Assembly: GCF_047511655.1 (NCBI RefSeq)
Contig: NC_133397.1
Coordinates: 19,679,501-19,743,500 of the forward strand
Length of the DNA: 64,000 bases
Reading direction: 5' to 3'
Source: Castor canadensis
Taxonomy: Eukaryota; Chordata; Mammalia; Rodentia; Castoridae
Below, piece by piece: positions 21,991-35,190 of this stretch (positions are counted from its first letter, which is position 1; every line of letters starts with the position of its first letter). Under the pieces are notes generated by a model. The model worked only from the letters and a program-made list of their open reading frames with translations. It was not told where the DNA came from and did no database searches. The translations under genes and the position numbers were made by a program.

Positions 21991-24900
21991 CCCTATCACC
22001 AGTTCTCTGTAGACTGTCTTCTTTGACATAAGTGAGTTGATCAGGGTAGACTGAGACACTGCTCTCCATGAACACTGGGTTTATAACAGATGTTCTGAGG
22101 TGTGTCACTAAAAACAACATACAAAGAAAAAGACCACACCAAGGAGTTTACCTTCCCTGGCCCGTAAACCATCTAAGCACTGGAACACAGCCCAAGTGTT
22201 TTGAAAAGTAGGGGCAAGAAACCCTCAGAACCTATGCCCAGGTCCATGAAGTCCTAGCCCTCTTCTCTTTCAGCCTTGACCCCATGCTTCACAGCCCAGA
22301 TGGGGCACCCATTAGTCAACCAAATCATAATTAGGCCACTGACAAAATAGAAGCACCAAAATATGTGTTGGAACGAATTCAATATTTGTAATACTTCAAA
22401 AACCATCCAAGTAATCATCATGGAGTAAATGAGAATTTTGCTGGAACTTCTTATACTCATTTTAAAGTTTATCATTATTTTTTATTTTGAATTGCATATC
22501 AAAGCCACCTTTGCCTGTATAGCATTTAGTCCTCTAAAGATTGCCTGAGTACAAAAAAAGAAAATAATACCTAATCATACCTGGTGGTCATGACTCACTG
22601 CAGATTAGACCTCTCAGTCAAGGACAATTTTTCTGAAAACCAGTGCCTATACTGTTGGGCTTTGGGATATTTTCAGAAGATCCTTGGCAAAGATCCTTTA
22701 ATAGTAAGGTTATCAGAATTCCCCCAAAGCATACCTTGAATGGCTATCTCATATACCTAGAAGCCAGGAAGGATGGTTGTGTCAATAATTTCTGTGCACT
22801 AGAGGGGGATCTTTAAGATCTACTCAATCTGAAAGTTACTCTCCTTCCATCCAAATCCAGGGTCTATTGTAGAACTAGTTGACTCTGACACCAAAAAACA
22901 AATAGGCCTGCAAAACAGAAGGGACAAAAGCCATTTCTAAATTTCACAGCAAACAGCTATGGTAGAAATTCTACTGATCACTTACTGAGAAAAGGAAACT
23001 CCTTTAGTTCACCTGAATGGAAACCAGCACCAGTGGAGCTGGCCAAATGCAGTTGATGGAGACGGAGGATAAATATGACCCTGAGAAATCACAATAGGTG
23101 AATCAGTGAGTTTCAAAATAACTTTTCTGGCACAGACTAGCATAAAACATAAAGCATCATCAAACACAGAAGATGTGTTCATGAGATAGAAATAAAACCA
23201 TGTCAGTAAAAGCTAGAACAAAGGGGGATCTTGAGTGATAGATTTCCCTAAGTCATATGTTTCTAAGAGATTCATCAATTCCACTCTAAAAAGGTACAGG
23301 AATTAAATCAGATCCTAAAACACATAGTGTATAAAGTCATTCATATGTCTTCATGATTTGTTTTACTGGCTAGTAAACACAACCCAGTTCATATTTCATA
23401 ATACAAATGTCCTAGGTCATTCTGTGACCATCATACACAGTTTGCATAGAAGAACAAGTCTTGACATTCTTGAGGGTGGGTGACTCAGTGAGGGAAACCC
23501 ACAGCAATAATGGTGAAGATAATGAAGTTTCAAGTAGGCAGATTGACTCAGTTCTCTTCTGCATCTGAAAAAGGTCCCAGACCATCTGAAATGTATACTT
23601 CCATTCTTATACCATCTAGTTCTGAAAAGGGGGATTGATATTCTAAAGAAAACCTTACCTCAGTCAATTTAAGGACAAGTTACCAAAAGATATCCATCCT
23701 AACAAGATGCACAGCACGTCCTTCCAGGTCTCTGGTCCCATCAGGTTTCTAAGATTTGATGCCAGCTCAAGGTCAGCCTTCATCCTTCTGGTCAAAGAAC
23801 TCACACCTGTGTTGTCCTATAGCAAAAGAGGGCAAGCCATGTAAAATGTTAAATCTTCTAGCAGCCATCCTTAACAAAACAAAATGAAACAGGTAGAATT
23901 CATTTTAATAGTATGTTTTGTTTAACTCAATATATTCAAAATACTATCACTTTAGCATGTCATCAACATAAAAATTATTAAGATATTGCACATGTAACTC
24001 TCTTAGAATTAGAAATCTCCTGTATATTCTGTAGGGATAGCACATATCAATTGGGACTAGCCAATTTTCATGTGCTCATTGGCTACATGTTCCCACATTC
24101 ACTGGTGGCACTTACCAATGTGACTTACCTGTGCATCCAAAACAGTACAGAGGAAGCCGGGCCTCTGTCTGGAAGGCCTGGCCGGGAGCTAATGCCCACT
24201 GTCCTCCTAGGCCAGCAAACTGGATCTCTTTTCTCATGAAGGAGCTCAAATAGTGTCCTACTAAAACAATTAAATCCTTTTTTAAAAAAGAAAAGTTGTC
24301 TTCTTTCTTCAAGTGAATTAGAAAAGACTATTTTTAAATCAAAGAGCAATCTTTAGTGGAAAGCAGGTTCTCACTGGTGACCTGTGTGTGCGCCTTGCAC
24401 TAGCTTCCAAAAGGAGCACTCAGCACAGCTCCAGAAGGTGAGTGTCAAGCCCTCTTCCCAGCTGCAGGTCAGAGAAGGAGCCTCCAGAGTGCAAGGAGTT
24501 GAGAGTGGGCTCCTGGAGGGCTAAGTGGGAAAATATGCCTGAGACATTTCTTCGAAAATCGAATCCGGAGTTTGCAGGAAGATCAAAACCTCCTGCACCT
24601 CAAAGCAGGCTAGACAATTCATGAAATGATTTAGTGGTCACTCTGCCTTCATTCAGGATTTGGCCATTCTCCCATGAGCACTTCCGTTTGAAACTGAAAA
24701 CTCCCCAGAAGGAGTCCACTCCACAGAGAAGAAAGAATCTAGGCTCAGGTTCTACAAAAGGGGAAAATCCAGGAAATAATACAGATTGACAGGGTAAGGT
24801 GGGCAAGCATTGCCTAGGAACAGTGCCAGAGATGGTCACGCAAAAAATGAGCTCAGCCAGCCTCATGTAGGCAGCAATCCATTCTTTGGGATTCTTCCGG

Positions 24901-25400
24901 CTCTCTTGGGGCAGGCTAAGAAACCTGCACCCACTTCTATAAGGACACCAGTCAATGCTAACTGAAGTCCTGAGCAAGTCCTAGGTTCACCAATTTACTT
25001 ATTCACAAGTTCAGCCAATTTATGTTGAAGACCAGCACCCCAATATAACTCCTTAAGAAGCCCATCCATTCCACCAAATAATTGTGTTTTAATTGCTATT
25101 TGGAATCCAGAATCTGGGAGCTGTTCTTTCTCCCTTCCCTGCTAACCTAGCTCACCTGAGGGCTCACTGTATGAACTGAGTTCTGTAGGGACACAGAACA
25201 TAGAGCAACCAATCCTTCTAAAGCTGTTGACCAATGCCTCACAGCAGGGACATAAAAGCCAGATCCTACAGGCCAAGAGAAATTGTATCATGTAGAAAAT
25301 GAGAGAAGTGCATCCAGACAGAACACACAATAGTTGTGACACGGCAGAGCAGACAGAAGGGTTAGCAAGGGAGGTTCCAACTGTAAAGATCTCACATGCT
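21991..25400. other. Unassigned sequence
   Basis: Only one weak candidate is visible: 24,040-24,105 (GGGACTAGCCAATTTTCATGTGCTCATTGGCTACATG), which recalls an old hAT-type repeat with a CACTAGCCACATTTCAAGTGCTCAATAGCC core. No exon or RNA gene was identified. Open frames at 24.1-25.5 kb have no domain motif. Confidence 0.3.
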
Positions 25401-25731
25401 AGCTGGGCAAGGTGGTACATGACTATAATCTCAGCTACAAGGGAACAGAGATAAGAGGATCCCAGTTCAAGGCCAACCAGGAAGAAATCTACCAAGACTT
25501 TATCTCAAAAACAAGCTGAACATTGTGGCTTATGCCCGTGATCTTAACTACTTAAGAAGCAGAGGTAGGAGGTCCAAAACTAGCTAAGGTAAATTTAGTT
25601 TGAGACCTGATCTGAAAAATAAACTAAGAGCGAAAGGACTGGGGCTTTAGCTCAAGTGGTAGAGTGCCTGTCTAGCAAGCAAGAGGCCCTGAGTCCAATC
25701 CCCAGTACTACCCATCCCACCCCCAAAAAAA
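25401..25731 (+). mobile_element. Trimeric B1-B1-ID SINE
   Basis: The first unit has AGCTGGGCAAGGTGGTACATGAC and AGATAAGAGGATCCCAGTTC. The second has AAGCTGAACATTGTGGCTTATGCCCG. The ID unit (about 25639-25710) has GGGGCTTTAGCTCAAGTGG, TAGAGTGCCTGTCTAGCAAGC and the B-box-like GAGTCCAATCC, then an A-tail. The ID unit is the best-preserved part, with both Pol III boxes close to the family form. No clean flanking duplication was found. Confidence 0.85.
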
Positions 25732-27793
25732 GACCTCCAGGCTGCTCCAGACCAGCTCTGTGAACAGATCTACACAGGTCTCCAGCTTGGGTAGATTTAT
25801 TTTTGCACATGACACAGTTGGAATGTGTTTAGTCTCTTGTGTAATTTCACTTGCAAACATCTGATTTCATATTGCTATTTTTCTAAACAGGCACAAAAAT
25901 AATCCCAAATTTGACACACCAGAACTTCCAAACAACTTAAAGTCTATGAGATATCCTTACAAACACCATAAGTGACTTCGACATTTTCCACCAACACAGC
26001 TGTAGCACTTTTAATGTTTACATTCCTGTGTCACCCTGGGTCTGAGATGCTCTCCCAATTAAACCCTGGTTACACTTCTCTTTCCAAGTGCGAAAGAATC
26101 CAATTAAAGTTAATGAAAGCAATCAGTCTGCAAGTCTTGGGGTGTTCTGCCCCATTTGTGAATATAGGTAACAACACCACTTGACCTCATGGAGAGAGAG
26201 GATGCACCATCGTTCTCTGTAAATGAGCCAGACCTGAACCAGCCATAGAAACATGGAATTTAGGAGGTCGCCTTGTTTGGATTCCCCCACAAAGCTCAGG
26301 ATCCCAGTAAGCATTAACCGTGGGAGTTTGTTCTCTAAGGAGCTTCAGACTCATTTGGTTGCTGTATGGCTTGATCTTAGCAGTGCCTCTCTTCCCATAA
26401 GCCTGAAATCCTGAGACACCCTACACTTATTTTCAGGGAGCCCTTCATTGCATTATTCTTGTTTTACTAACTGGTGTCAATAAGGCAGCTCTTATTCCCA
26501 AAGAATAGCACCATTAGAGCCCCAATAGCCTCTACGGCTGTTAGCTGTCCTTTTCTGCATCCACCTGACATCCCCAGCCCTTGTACTAATTCTCAGAGTA
26601 GCTTCCTAGGCTTCAGCTCAGAGAGTCAGCCTTGGGTCCCCTTGAGGAGGCTTCAAAGAGGCCTACATCCCCATCTCAGGGTAACTCCTGGGACATATCC
26701 TCTCTCTGCACACAGATGTCACAAGCATTACTGTCCCCATTCATTCCCAAGGGAGCTTTCCTCCCCATGCCACTCCTCTGAACCACATTGGTTCCTCGCT
26801 GTTCTGTTTATTCCAATGGATGGTGCACTCTTATTCACTTCTTGGCAGATTCATGCTGTTTTGACCTCAAAGCAATCGTCCCCATAGTCTATGTTTCCTT
26901 CCTTCGATGTGAGAACCTGACCCTGACCCCAACTGACACCAGTGAATGAGCCCGCCCCTGTTCTCAGGGAGCTTCGGCTCTGGTTGGGGAAAAAAAGCTG
27001 ACACTTAGAGCAGTTGGAAAACTGAACGAGGCAGTAAATAATTAAGTGCTACTCAATTACATAATTGATTAATTATAACTAATTGCTACTTAAATGAACT
27101 GTTCTAGCCCACATTGATCTTCCTCAGCTCTGACCTCCTCGAGCAGCAGCCTGGTCTGAACCACTCGCTTGGTCACTCACACGTTGCTATTCAGAGCCCA
27201 GTTTCCAGCCTGTGCTGCAGGAGTCTCTCCTTCCTTTGCTGGGAGCCCCCAAGGGCAGGGACAGGTCCTTTCAGTCTAGGAACAGGCTTTCATTTCTTAC
27301 TTCATTTATACCTGCTCTGGTGGAATCAGTCCACTCAAAGCATAAAACTCTGTAATAAACACTTGCAATTAATGTCAAAACCATGGACCAGTGTTCATAT
27401 AGCCAATGTACCTACAAGTATAAATTAGGGCCACAAAATTGCAATTGATTTTGCTTCATGACCTTAGTCCCTTAGTATGGCACCAGACTGCCTCTGGGAA
27501 AGGCTCCATGTACGCTCCACTGTCCCTCTAGGTTGTTGAGCCACCAGCTACCTGTCACTGGCCACTTCACCCCCCTGGGCTCTGTCCTAAGGCTACCCAG
27601 CTGACTGCCTACTCGAGGCCCTCCCTTCCTTCAGGCTCTATTTGCTGTATGATAGGAAAAAATAACAAAGCAGGGAGTCCTCGACCCACCAAAGTCAGCC
27701 AGTTTTCCCTCAAGGCTCAGAGATGCCACTGGATTCCGAGCAACTTGAGAAGTCTCTGGTCTTCACTGGATCCCTGAAGCTGGAAGAGAACAC
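25732..27793. other. Unassigned sequence
   Basis: No recognisable element or exon. An AT-rich patch at 27,035-27,095 contains repeated TAATTA steps. A 137-codon frame at 26474-26887 shows no known domain. Confidence 0.35.
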
Positions 27794-28170
27794 TGTATTA
27801 GCTTTGTAGGACTGCCACCACTAAGTACAACATGGGGTGGCTTCCCCAATAAAACCTTATTTTCTCACAGTTCTGGAGGCTCAAAGGCCAAGATTGAGGG
27901 GTCAGGAGCTTTGATCTTATCCTGAGTCCACACTCCTTGGCTTGTACATAACCATCTTCTTGTTTTATAGTCTTTTTTTCTATGTTTGTTGCTATCCTAA
28001 CCTCTTCTTAAAAGGACACCAACGTACTGGATTTGGGCCCACCCATATGACCCATTTTGCATTAATTATCTTTTTAAAGGCTTTGTCTCCAAAAACAGTC
28101 ACATTCTGAGATACTGAGAGGTTAGAACCTTAACATATGAATTTTGGGAGGAAAGTAACTCAGCCTATAA
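27794..28170 (-). mobile_element. MLT1/MST-type MaLR LTR
   Basis: On the plus strand the LTR is read backwards: TGTATTAGCTTTGTAGGACTGCC, TTATTTTCTCACAGTTCTGGAGGC, AAAAGGACACCAACGTACTGGATTTGGGCCCACCC, then GTCACATTCTGAGATACTGAG and ATATGAATTTTGGGAGGA. This is the reverse of the MLT1 order. No internal region is attached, so it is a solo LTR. An internal segment (about 27,955-28,005) is T-rich and diverged. Confidence 0.8.
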
Positions 28171-29323
28171 TAACCACCAATAGTCAAAATGCTTAATGCA
28201 TGTGTGAGCTTGTGGAATGTGGGATGGGCAGAAAGCCAGATGAATGGAGAGAAAAATAGAAAGACTGCTGAACTGGTAGTTGCTGGAGACAGAACAGAAA
28301 GTGGGATAAACTGATTGGTCAAGGCCCAGCTAATCATGGGCCCTTCACACCCAGTCACACCTTTTCCTTTCTCCTTGGAAGGGGCCAACATTTTAAGATG
28401 ACAATTCCTTTTGTTCCTTCACCAGTCACAGACAAGGACACAATGTTGGTAAATTTGTGTAGAGCAATGATAATGGATGTGACCCCTGAGATGAGCAGGT
28501 ACATGGGATGCTGCACCCCCCACAGCACCTAAGGAGTGACCCTGTTCTCTTTGCAGAAAGGAGCAGAAGACAGGTGAGCAGGGAGTGCCTCATAGTTAAG
28601 TGTCACACAGGTGAGTTCAGCACAGGTGAGTGACATACTAGCAAGTTCTCCATATAACATTAAAAAATTCTCTCTGAGTCAAAACTAAAACAGACATTGT
28701 AAATAACCAACTTCTAAAAGGGAGAAAGAGCCCCAGGATTGGGCCTTTTTCTCTTCCTATACGACAGCATCATTCCTGTGGCTGAACACACTGCACTCCC
28801 AGTGGCAGGAGAGGCCATAATTACAATGGGGCTGAGAGAGCGCTCAGGGTCAACAAAACAAAGAGGAGGAAATTGCTGCACAGATTGGCTCAAATATCAG
28901 ACTCAATGAAGAAGAAAACACAATTTGTTCATTTGGAAAATGACTCCAGGGACGTGTGTGTCCCACGCACAGCTGGATTTCAGGGCATAACAGAATGATA
29001 GCCTAGGGGGTAGGAGGTCCTCTGGAAAGAAAAGGCCACTGATGCTTTTAGGCCAGACTTCAGTTTGACCAGCCAAGAAGTGGGCAGCAGAGAGGACCCT
29101 GTGCTGCATTTATGAGTTGAGACATTCAAAAGCCAGGCTCCAAGGACTTCACAGTCCTTTCCAGGGCCAGCGTCTCTGAGGGACCAGTATCTGTCCTGAG
29201 TTCCCAGACTAAGGGACACTGTACATACAGGACAACACTGACAGGGCAAAGCGTCCTTGGAAGGAGAGCTGCCGGGATATGGGAGTGATCACAGGGCTGC
29301 CTCTACATCTTCCGACTACCCCA
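28171..29323. other. Unassigned sequence
   Basis: No gene or repeat recognised. The minus-strand frames at 28.9-29.25 kb overlap one another and carry no motif. Confidence 0.35.
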
Positions 29324-29610
29324 GAATTTCTTTTTAATTTTTCTATATGTTCTTTGATTTTGTTGTTGTTGTTATTGTGCTGGGTAGGGGTACACTGTGG
29401 CATTTACAAAGGTTCTAATAATACAGAAAATATATCATACTTGAATTCACCCCCTCCACCATTCTCCTTTATCCCTCCCTCCCTCCATTCCTGGAATAGT
29501 TTCAACAGATATCATTTTTCCATTCACATACATGTATACACAATATTTGCACAATATTCACCCTCCCATGCCCTTTCCCAACCTCCTCCCCCATTTCATT
29601 TCCTCCTCCA
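29324..29610 (-). mobile_element. L1 3' UTR-type fragment
   Basis: Plus-strand order: a T/G-rich start, GGGGTACACTGTGGCATTTACAAAGGTTC, CATACTTGAATTCACCCCCTCC, CCCTCCCTCCCTCCATTCCTGG, ATAGTTTCAACAGATATCATTTTTCC and ACATACATGTATACAC. Read on the minus strand this is an A-rich-ended 3' UTR with a G-rich tract, resembling lineage-specific L1 3' ends. It is a different subfamily from the L1s at 34.7, 49.2, 50.1 and 58.9 kb. The boundaries are approximate. Confidence 0.5.
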
Positions 29611-31671
29611 TATTACGGAACACTGTAAATCTGCAGTGACCCAGTACTGAGGACAGAGGCAAGGCAGTTGTAGTTAGAGGCTTGAAGGCTGTGGACCATC
29701 ACAACACTGCTTCTGGATCAGGTGACCACCACCTAGTCCCAGAATGGCCCAAGTATACACTCATCCCAGTCACTCATTCACGTGTCCCCATATGAATTCT
29801 AAATTAAGCAGAAATCCTAATTCTCTGGGATATTATAGGACACAATCCCCACCCTTCTGTGCCTGTTAGTCATGACACCTACGATGGGTCCAAGCTCTGT
29901 CTGGAAAAGGCACTGTGCATCAAAGTCTCTATACAGACTTAAAAGTCCTGACTTTAGGACTTACGAATATAGGGCCATGGGAAGACTGGTGTGGACATGG
30001 GGATTTCTCTTGACCCCAGGTTGCTGTTCCAACCAATGACTCATCTTCAACGTCTCCATTGCCCACTGAACAAGCCAGCACAGCTCAGCCAGATTCCTGC
30101 TCGCTCCTCCTCCCAACCTCCTCATGTTCTGAGGATCTTTTCATTTAAGCCCCATCTCCCAATGAAGGCCTTTACCTTCATTTGCTGCCCGGCTGAGATG
30201 ACACAGCACTTCTCTCATGGAGACAAGCAGCTGTGATGCTATTGCATCAAAGGGGTTCTTGTCTTCACTGGGGCTGGCCACCAGCAGGGAACAGGAGATA
30301 AGACTTTATTGTTGAACAAAGTGATCTAAGTTGGAACTTGAAGAATAGGGAAACTTTAGATAGTAGACGGAAGAAGGACATGGAGAGGGTGGACAGATGT
30401 GGGAAAGAGTGAAGAACCTAGACAACTAGAACTAAGCAGAGAGGGAAGTGGATCAGGCCACTGGGGACCAGGCCCTAAGCATGTCCCAATGGTTCAAGAT
30501 TCCTGGTACTCTCTCTTCAGTTTCAGATCCTACCTTCTGCATCAGCGCAAGTAACCACACTGCCTAGGATTTAATTGACTCTTACATATAATGCTACTAT
30601 TGTGAACAAAGTTTAGTTTTAGCTAATTAAGCCTTTGAATATTGAAATAAAAAGCAAAGATTGAAATGCTCCCAATCATTTGGTGAAATAGAATGACTTT
30701 GTAATCTGCACAAAATGGGGGACATCTTTCCAGAAGTTTTTGGCCAGGCTGCCCCATAGATGGGTGAGGAGGCTTGGCAGCGCCAAGGAAAGTCCACTGT
30801 TATCTGCTCCAGGCATCTCTCACTCATTTACATGATCTCACAATTTCTACTGCTTCCCATTTGCATAAGAACTTTCTTTGTGGTTTGGGGCTTTTAAAAT
30901 TCCAATTTTTATTTGAAGTCTTCGACTTTTGTTCATGAAAGGGTCCTCCAAGGTATCAAGGATAAAGTTAGGTAAAAACCACTGCTGATTCTTTAGACCA
31001 CCTGGAGAAAGCACTAGACAGTGGGTAATACCTACCACTTTAGAAATAGAAAGCAAATATGGAGGATTTTTTATAATCCCAGCAGCTATTTAAAAGATAA
31101 ACAGTAAATACAAGTGGAATTATACCAACTAACTGTATTACCAGCAGTCAATTGCTGTAGAATAAACATTCTTATTTCCAGGGCATTCTAATATATTCAA
31201 AGACATGGAGAATAGCACCAGAAGAATTTATCACTGACATTTGCTAAATTAGATATTCTTGAGGTTTGCCTATATGGTTGACAACATTTTTAGCACTTCA
31301 AGGTCCTTGGAAGAAAAAGTCTGTATAAAAATTCAGGACAATATTGTTATCATCAACACTTTAAAACTGACTGTGTTACAGCAGTTTTAAAATCAAAAAG
31401 ACCTAAAAAAGAAGGGGGAAAGTATAAGTGTACTCCAGATTTGAATTTTTGTACACAAAATCTAAAACATAATATTGTGGTGTTTATTTCAGATAAGTTT
31501 GGTTTTACAGTTGTTTCTTCTGAGCCAAAGTCAATGCATAGCTTAGCAAGACCCACCAGCCAAATAACCTCCACCAACAACCCACCAATTAGCCAGAGCA
31601 TCGCATTTGACAGCTCAGCTCTCAACCTGTTCAATCATCCATTCCATTTTGGCTGCTGTCCTAATTAATGA
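29611..31671. other. Unassigned sequence
   Basis: No element or exon recognised on either strand. Confidence 0.35.
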
Positions 31672-31795
31672 CTAATCTATAAAAAGGGGATAATAATACA
31701 CACCTCACACATGCCACATACATAATTATAAGGATTGAACCAGATCACACACATAGTACCTGGCATGGCAGATGCTTGGTAAATGTTTGGATTTT
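31672..31795 (+). mobile_element. MIR 3' half
   Basis: TATAAAAAGGGGATAATAATACACACCTCAC, then ATAAGGATTGAACCAGATCA and GTACCTGGCATGGCAGATGCTTGGTAAATG follow the MIR 3' portion (AAAATGGGGATAATAATAGTACC ... CTGGCACATAGTAAGCGCTCAATAAATG). The match is good in order and spacing. Confidence 0.7.
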
Positions 31796-32028
31796 CAGAT
31801 TCTCTGATTCCTGGACATTCTATAAACTCTTATGAGCTTTACTCTTGTATTTCCAAGGCTATTTAGAAATAAATAAGAACAAATTGAAATATCCTTCTAT
31901 ATGACCATATCTTCTCCTAATATTGGCATTTTCCAAAAACTATGAAAAGAATTGGAGGCCTGAGTAGTACCAGTTTGAGACTCTGGCTGATGGTCCCCCC
32001 ATGCCACAATGGATCAAGACCAAACTTC

Positions 32029-32163
32029 CAAAGTCAGATGTGGTGGTACACATCTGTAACCCCAGCACTTGGGAGGCTGAGGTAAGAGGATAGCAAGTTT
32101 TAGGCCACTGAATTACATAACAAGACTCTTCATCAAAAGTAACAATAATAACAAAAACAAAAT
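32029..32163 (+). mobile_element. B1 SINE with target-site duplication
   Basis: A B1 monomer with GGTGGTACACATCTGTAACCC, AGCACTTGGGAGGCTGAGG and AAGAGGATAGCAAG, ending in an AACAATAACA-type tail. The flanking direct repeats GACCAAACTTC (32018-32028) and GACCAAGCTTC (32164-32174) differ at one base. It lacks the ID unit, so it is a plain B1. Confidence 0.85.
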
Positions 32164-32174
32164 GACCAAGCTTC

Positions 32175-34740
32175 TTCTCTCACCATGGCCCATCTCTACC
32201 CAGAGGACACTGAGAAGATGAACATGTAGAGAAGGACTGAAATAGTTCAAACGCTTTTACACTATTTTACTACAAATATATTTGTACTCCTGCATGATTT
32301 TGTTTCCTCCTTACATTAGATTCTTAATATCCCACTTCAGGAAAAATCCCAAAATGTGTATTTCCAAACTTCCCTAAGCAGTATACTTGGGCTTCCTGGT
32401 CCTTTGTTCCTCTGTGTTTGTCTCTTCTCCTTTCTCCAATGACTCCACCCCCAGCTAGATTTATCCCTCTACTAATTCTGTTAACTAAAACTATGTGACA
32501 TGCTTTTAAATCAGCAGCCACTTCTAGAGTTCACAACCAATAAGTTTTTCAGGGCAAGTACCATGACTTGCATTTTTTTGAAATACTTACAGGTATTGTC
32601 ATAGCTTTCTCAATAATCTTTGAATGAAATTTAATGCAATGCAGTCAAAATATATGACCAATGCCATTATTTTGACTCTGGGTGTTGTATAGGTGGCTTT
32701 CTGAATGGAGGGCCTTATCCAGACCACCTTGTTCTGGACAGAGTGGCCTTCTTTGTGCCACATGCAGACATGGGCTTGGGACAGAGATGTGTAGCTTCAG
32801 CCAATGACCTAACTCTGTAATGATCAACAATGGCTGTTAACAAGAACAAACTGAAATTTGTAAACCTGCTACAAAGCATTAAAAACCTTCAGCATTGTTA
32901 CTGTTTAATGTTTTTCCTAATTGTACTGCATTTATACTTACCATATGTATTTGTGTGTACATACCAATTCATACATGGAATCGGATTACATGCAATTTCT
33001 ATTTTATTATACATAACATAACATATAAAGTACAGACATGGCCTTACAATGACATGCAATGAAACATATCAGAATGCAGCTATATCATCAAAGCCCCATT
33101 TTGGTTACATAGCAAGACACAAAGGAATTTGAATTGTAAGTTAATGTTCCAATCCAGAAGCAATTTCTAACCATAATTTAAATTTAACCTACCCCATAAC
33201 TTCTTCAGCTTTCTTGAGCAAAGTACCCACAAAAATAAAGTATCTCAACCTGGTTCTGCTCCTTTAGGGTAACTCTTTATGTGCAGAGACACCATGTGCC
33301 TAGACCCATGAAAAGTACTTGGATGGGATTTCTGTGGTCATTTTTATGGGTTTAGACCATATATACACCCTGAGAAGTCAGACATTCTCCAGCAAGACAC
33401 TTAGGCCCTGACTGTGTTTACTGCAACTTGTTCTTATCTTTGACCTTGTCCTTCTTTCATGTTGTGATATCGTCCCTCCTGCTCAACTTCTGAAGCTTCC
33501 ATTTACAACCAGAACTTTGAATAGAAAACAAACTAAAAACACCAGACACCTCACCTCTCAACACTGCCTGGATTCCCATAGCCAAGTATTACCAGTTTGT
33601 TGTACTAACACATCGTGTGACTCACCGTGACTCCCTCTCCATTAGTAATCTTTGGCTGAGACTGGGATAAAGAAACAACAAGAGAGTGAAATATCTCAAT
33701 TAAGGTTTTGGGAGTCACAAATCTTGCCCCGGAAGTACTTTTGGAGATCACCCCAGCTATACCCCTCATTTGACATATGAGAAAATAAAGTGAAACAGTT
33801 TAAAAGACTTAGCCAAGGGTCTCACTTATAAGTACAAGGCAGAAGCAAAGTTTCTAGAGTTTTCATGTCATAAAGGTCTCTGCTCTCTAGACACTGCACC
33901 ATGATGTCATCCACCCAATACCATTCACACACTTAATCAATACACGCTCAAGCCTCTACTAAGCCAGAGCAATTTTTCAACATAGTCTGTTTTCTGTTTT
34001 GCCTAACCAACTTCCCACCTCTCTTGATAAGCAGTTTCATGTTTAGAATTCTATGGTGTTAACTGTTTTATAAACTAATGCCTTTGTTATGGCCTTCAAA
34101 ATAGGAGCTCACGAAATAAACATGAGCAACCTTCTACATTTCACTGCCTGCTGCATTTATAAAACAATCTTACTGAGATTCTCTCACTTGATCAAGTGAG
34201 TAAATAAAAGACTTATTTGCTTAGAGAACAAGACATCAAAAAGCCAGAGAAAGTGTGATAATAGAAAGATCCATCAGAAAAAAAAGATAAAGATTTGAAA
34301 ATATGGATAGAACCCTCTATGAAACATTTTTTTTTTATTTTGGGGAGACCAAGAGCTGGAAAGCCTCTGGTCCCTTTTCTGTCATGATCTCCATTCTGAG
34401 AGCTCAAAAACGAATATCTGCCTGAAGCAGAATGCCTCCACTCTCCTCAAGGTTCTGACCTCAGGCCCTTACTTGTTCTTGTACTGGAATACACAAACTG
34501 CAATGTCTCCAGCGAGGCCAGCCAGCACAGGAGCCTCTTGTTAGTAAGACAGTGAAGACTTCTGGTCACAGCGATGGAATCCAAGGTGAGGGCACCTCTG
34601 GCCAGGACCCGGATAGACTGAAAGCCCTTCAGAGATGGTTGGAGCTCACGAATTTGAAGGTGAGGATACCTTTTATCACTTTATGATGAAAATATACTTA
34701 GAATATCAAGGGAAATTATGACACCCCAAATCAGGTTTAG
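32175..34740. other. Unassigned sequence with one possible MIR
   Basis: At 33,735-33,905 the order CTCATTTGACATATGAGAAAATAAAGTG, CTTAGCCAAGGGTCTCACTTATAAG and ACTGCACC recalls MIR, tentatively. An 18-bp perfect palindrome is at 34183-34200. No gene was recognised. An A/T-run lies at 34,329-34,338. Confidence 0.35.
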
Positions 34741-35190
34741 ATTTTTTTTTAGTTTTATTAATGTATTCATATTTGCTTACTTTGATGGGGTCATTTCTCC
34801 CCCCGCCCCACCCCCTCCCTTCTAAGTACAAACTGTTCTGCCCTCTTCTCCAATTTTGTTGAAGAGAAGACATAAGCAATAATAAGAAAGACAAAGCGTT
34901 TTTGCTAGTTGAGATAAGGATAACTATGCAGAGAGATTCCTAGCATTGCTTTCATGTACAAGTGTGTTGCAACCCAAATTGATGCATCTCTATCTAACCT
35001 TTTCATTAGTTCCCGATCACCTTCCCGTATTGACCTCTGTCACTTTAATGTTTCTGTATTAGCTCCTCTGCAGTAAGCACATCAACCACATTCAAGTTTT
35101 AGGTTTCCTACCTATCCCCATACCTCCCGTATGTGCTCTTCCCTTAGCGTGTGACCTACATCAAACAAAATTGCTGCATTTGCCCTAGAT

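Noticed and set aside
34183-34200. Perfect 18-bp palindrome CTCACTTGATCAAGTGAG
   Set aside because: About 0.25 such sites are expected by chance in 64 kb, so I do not infer a function.
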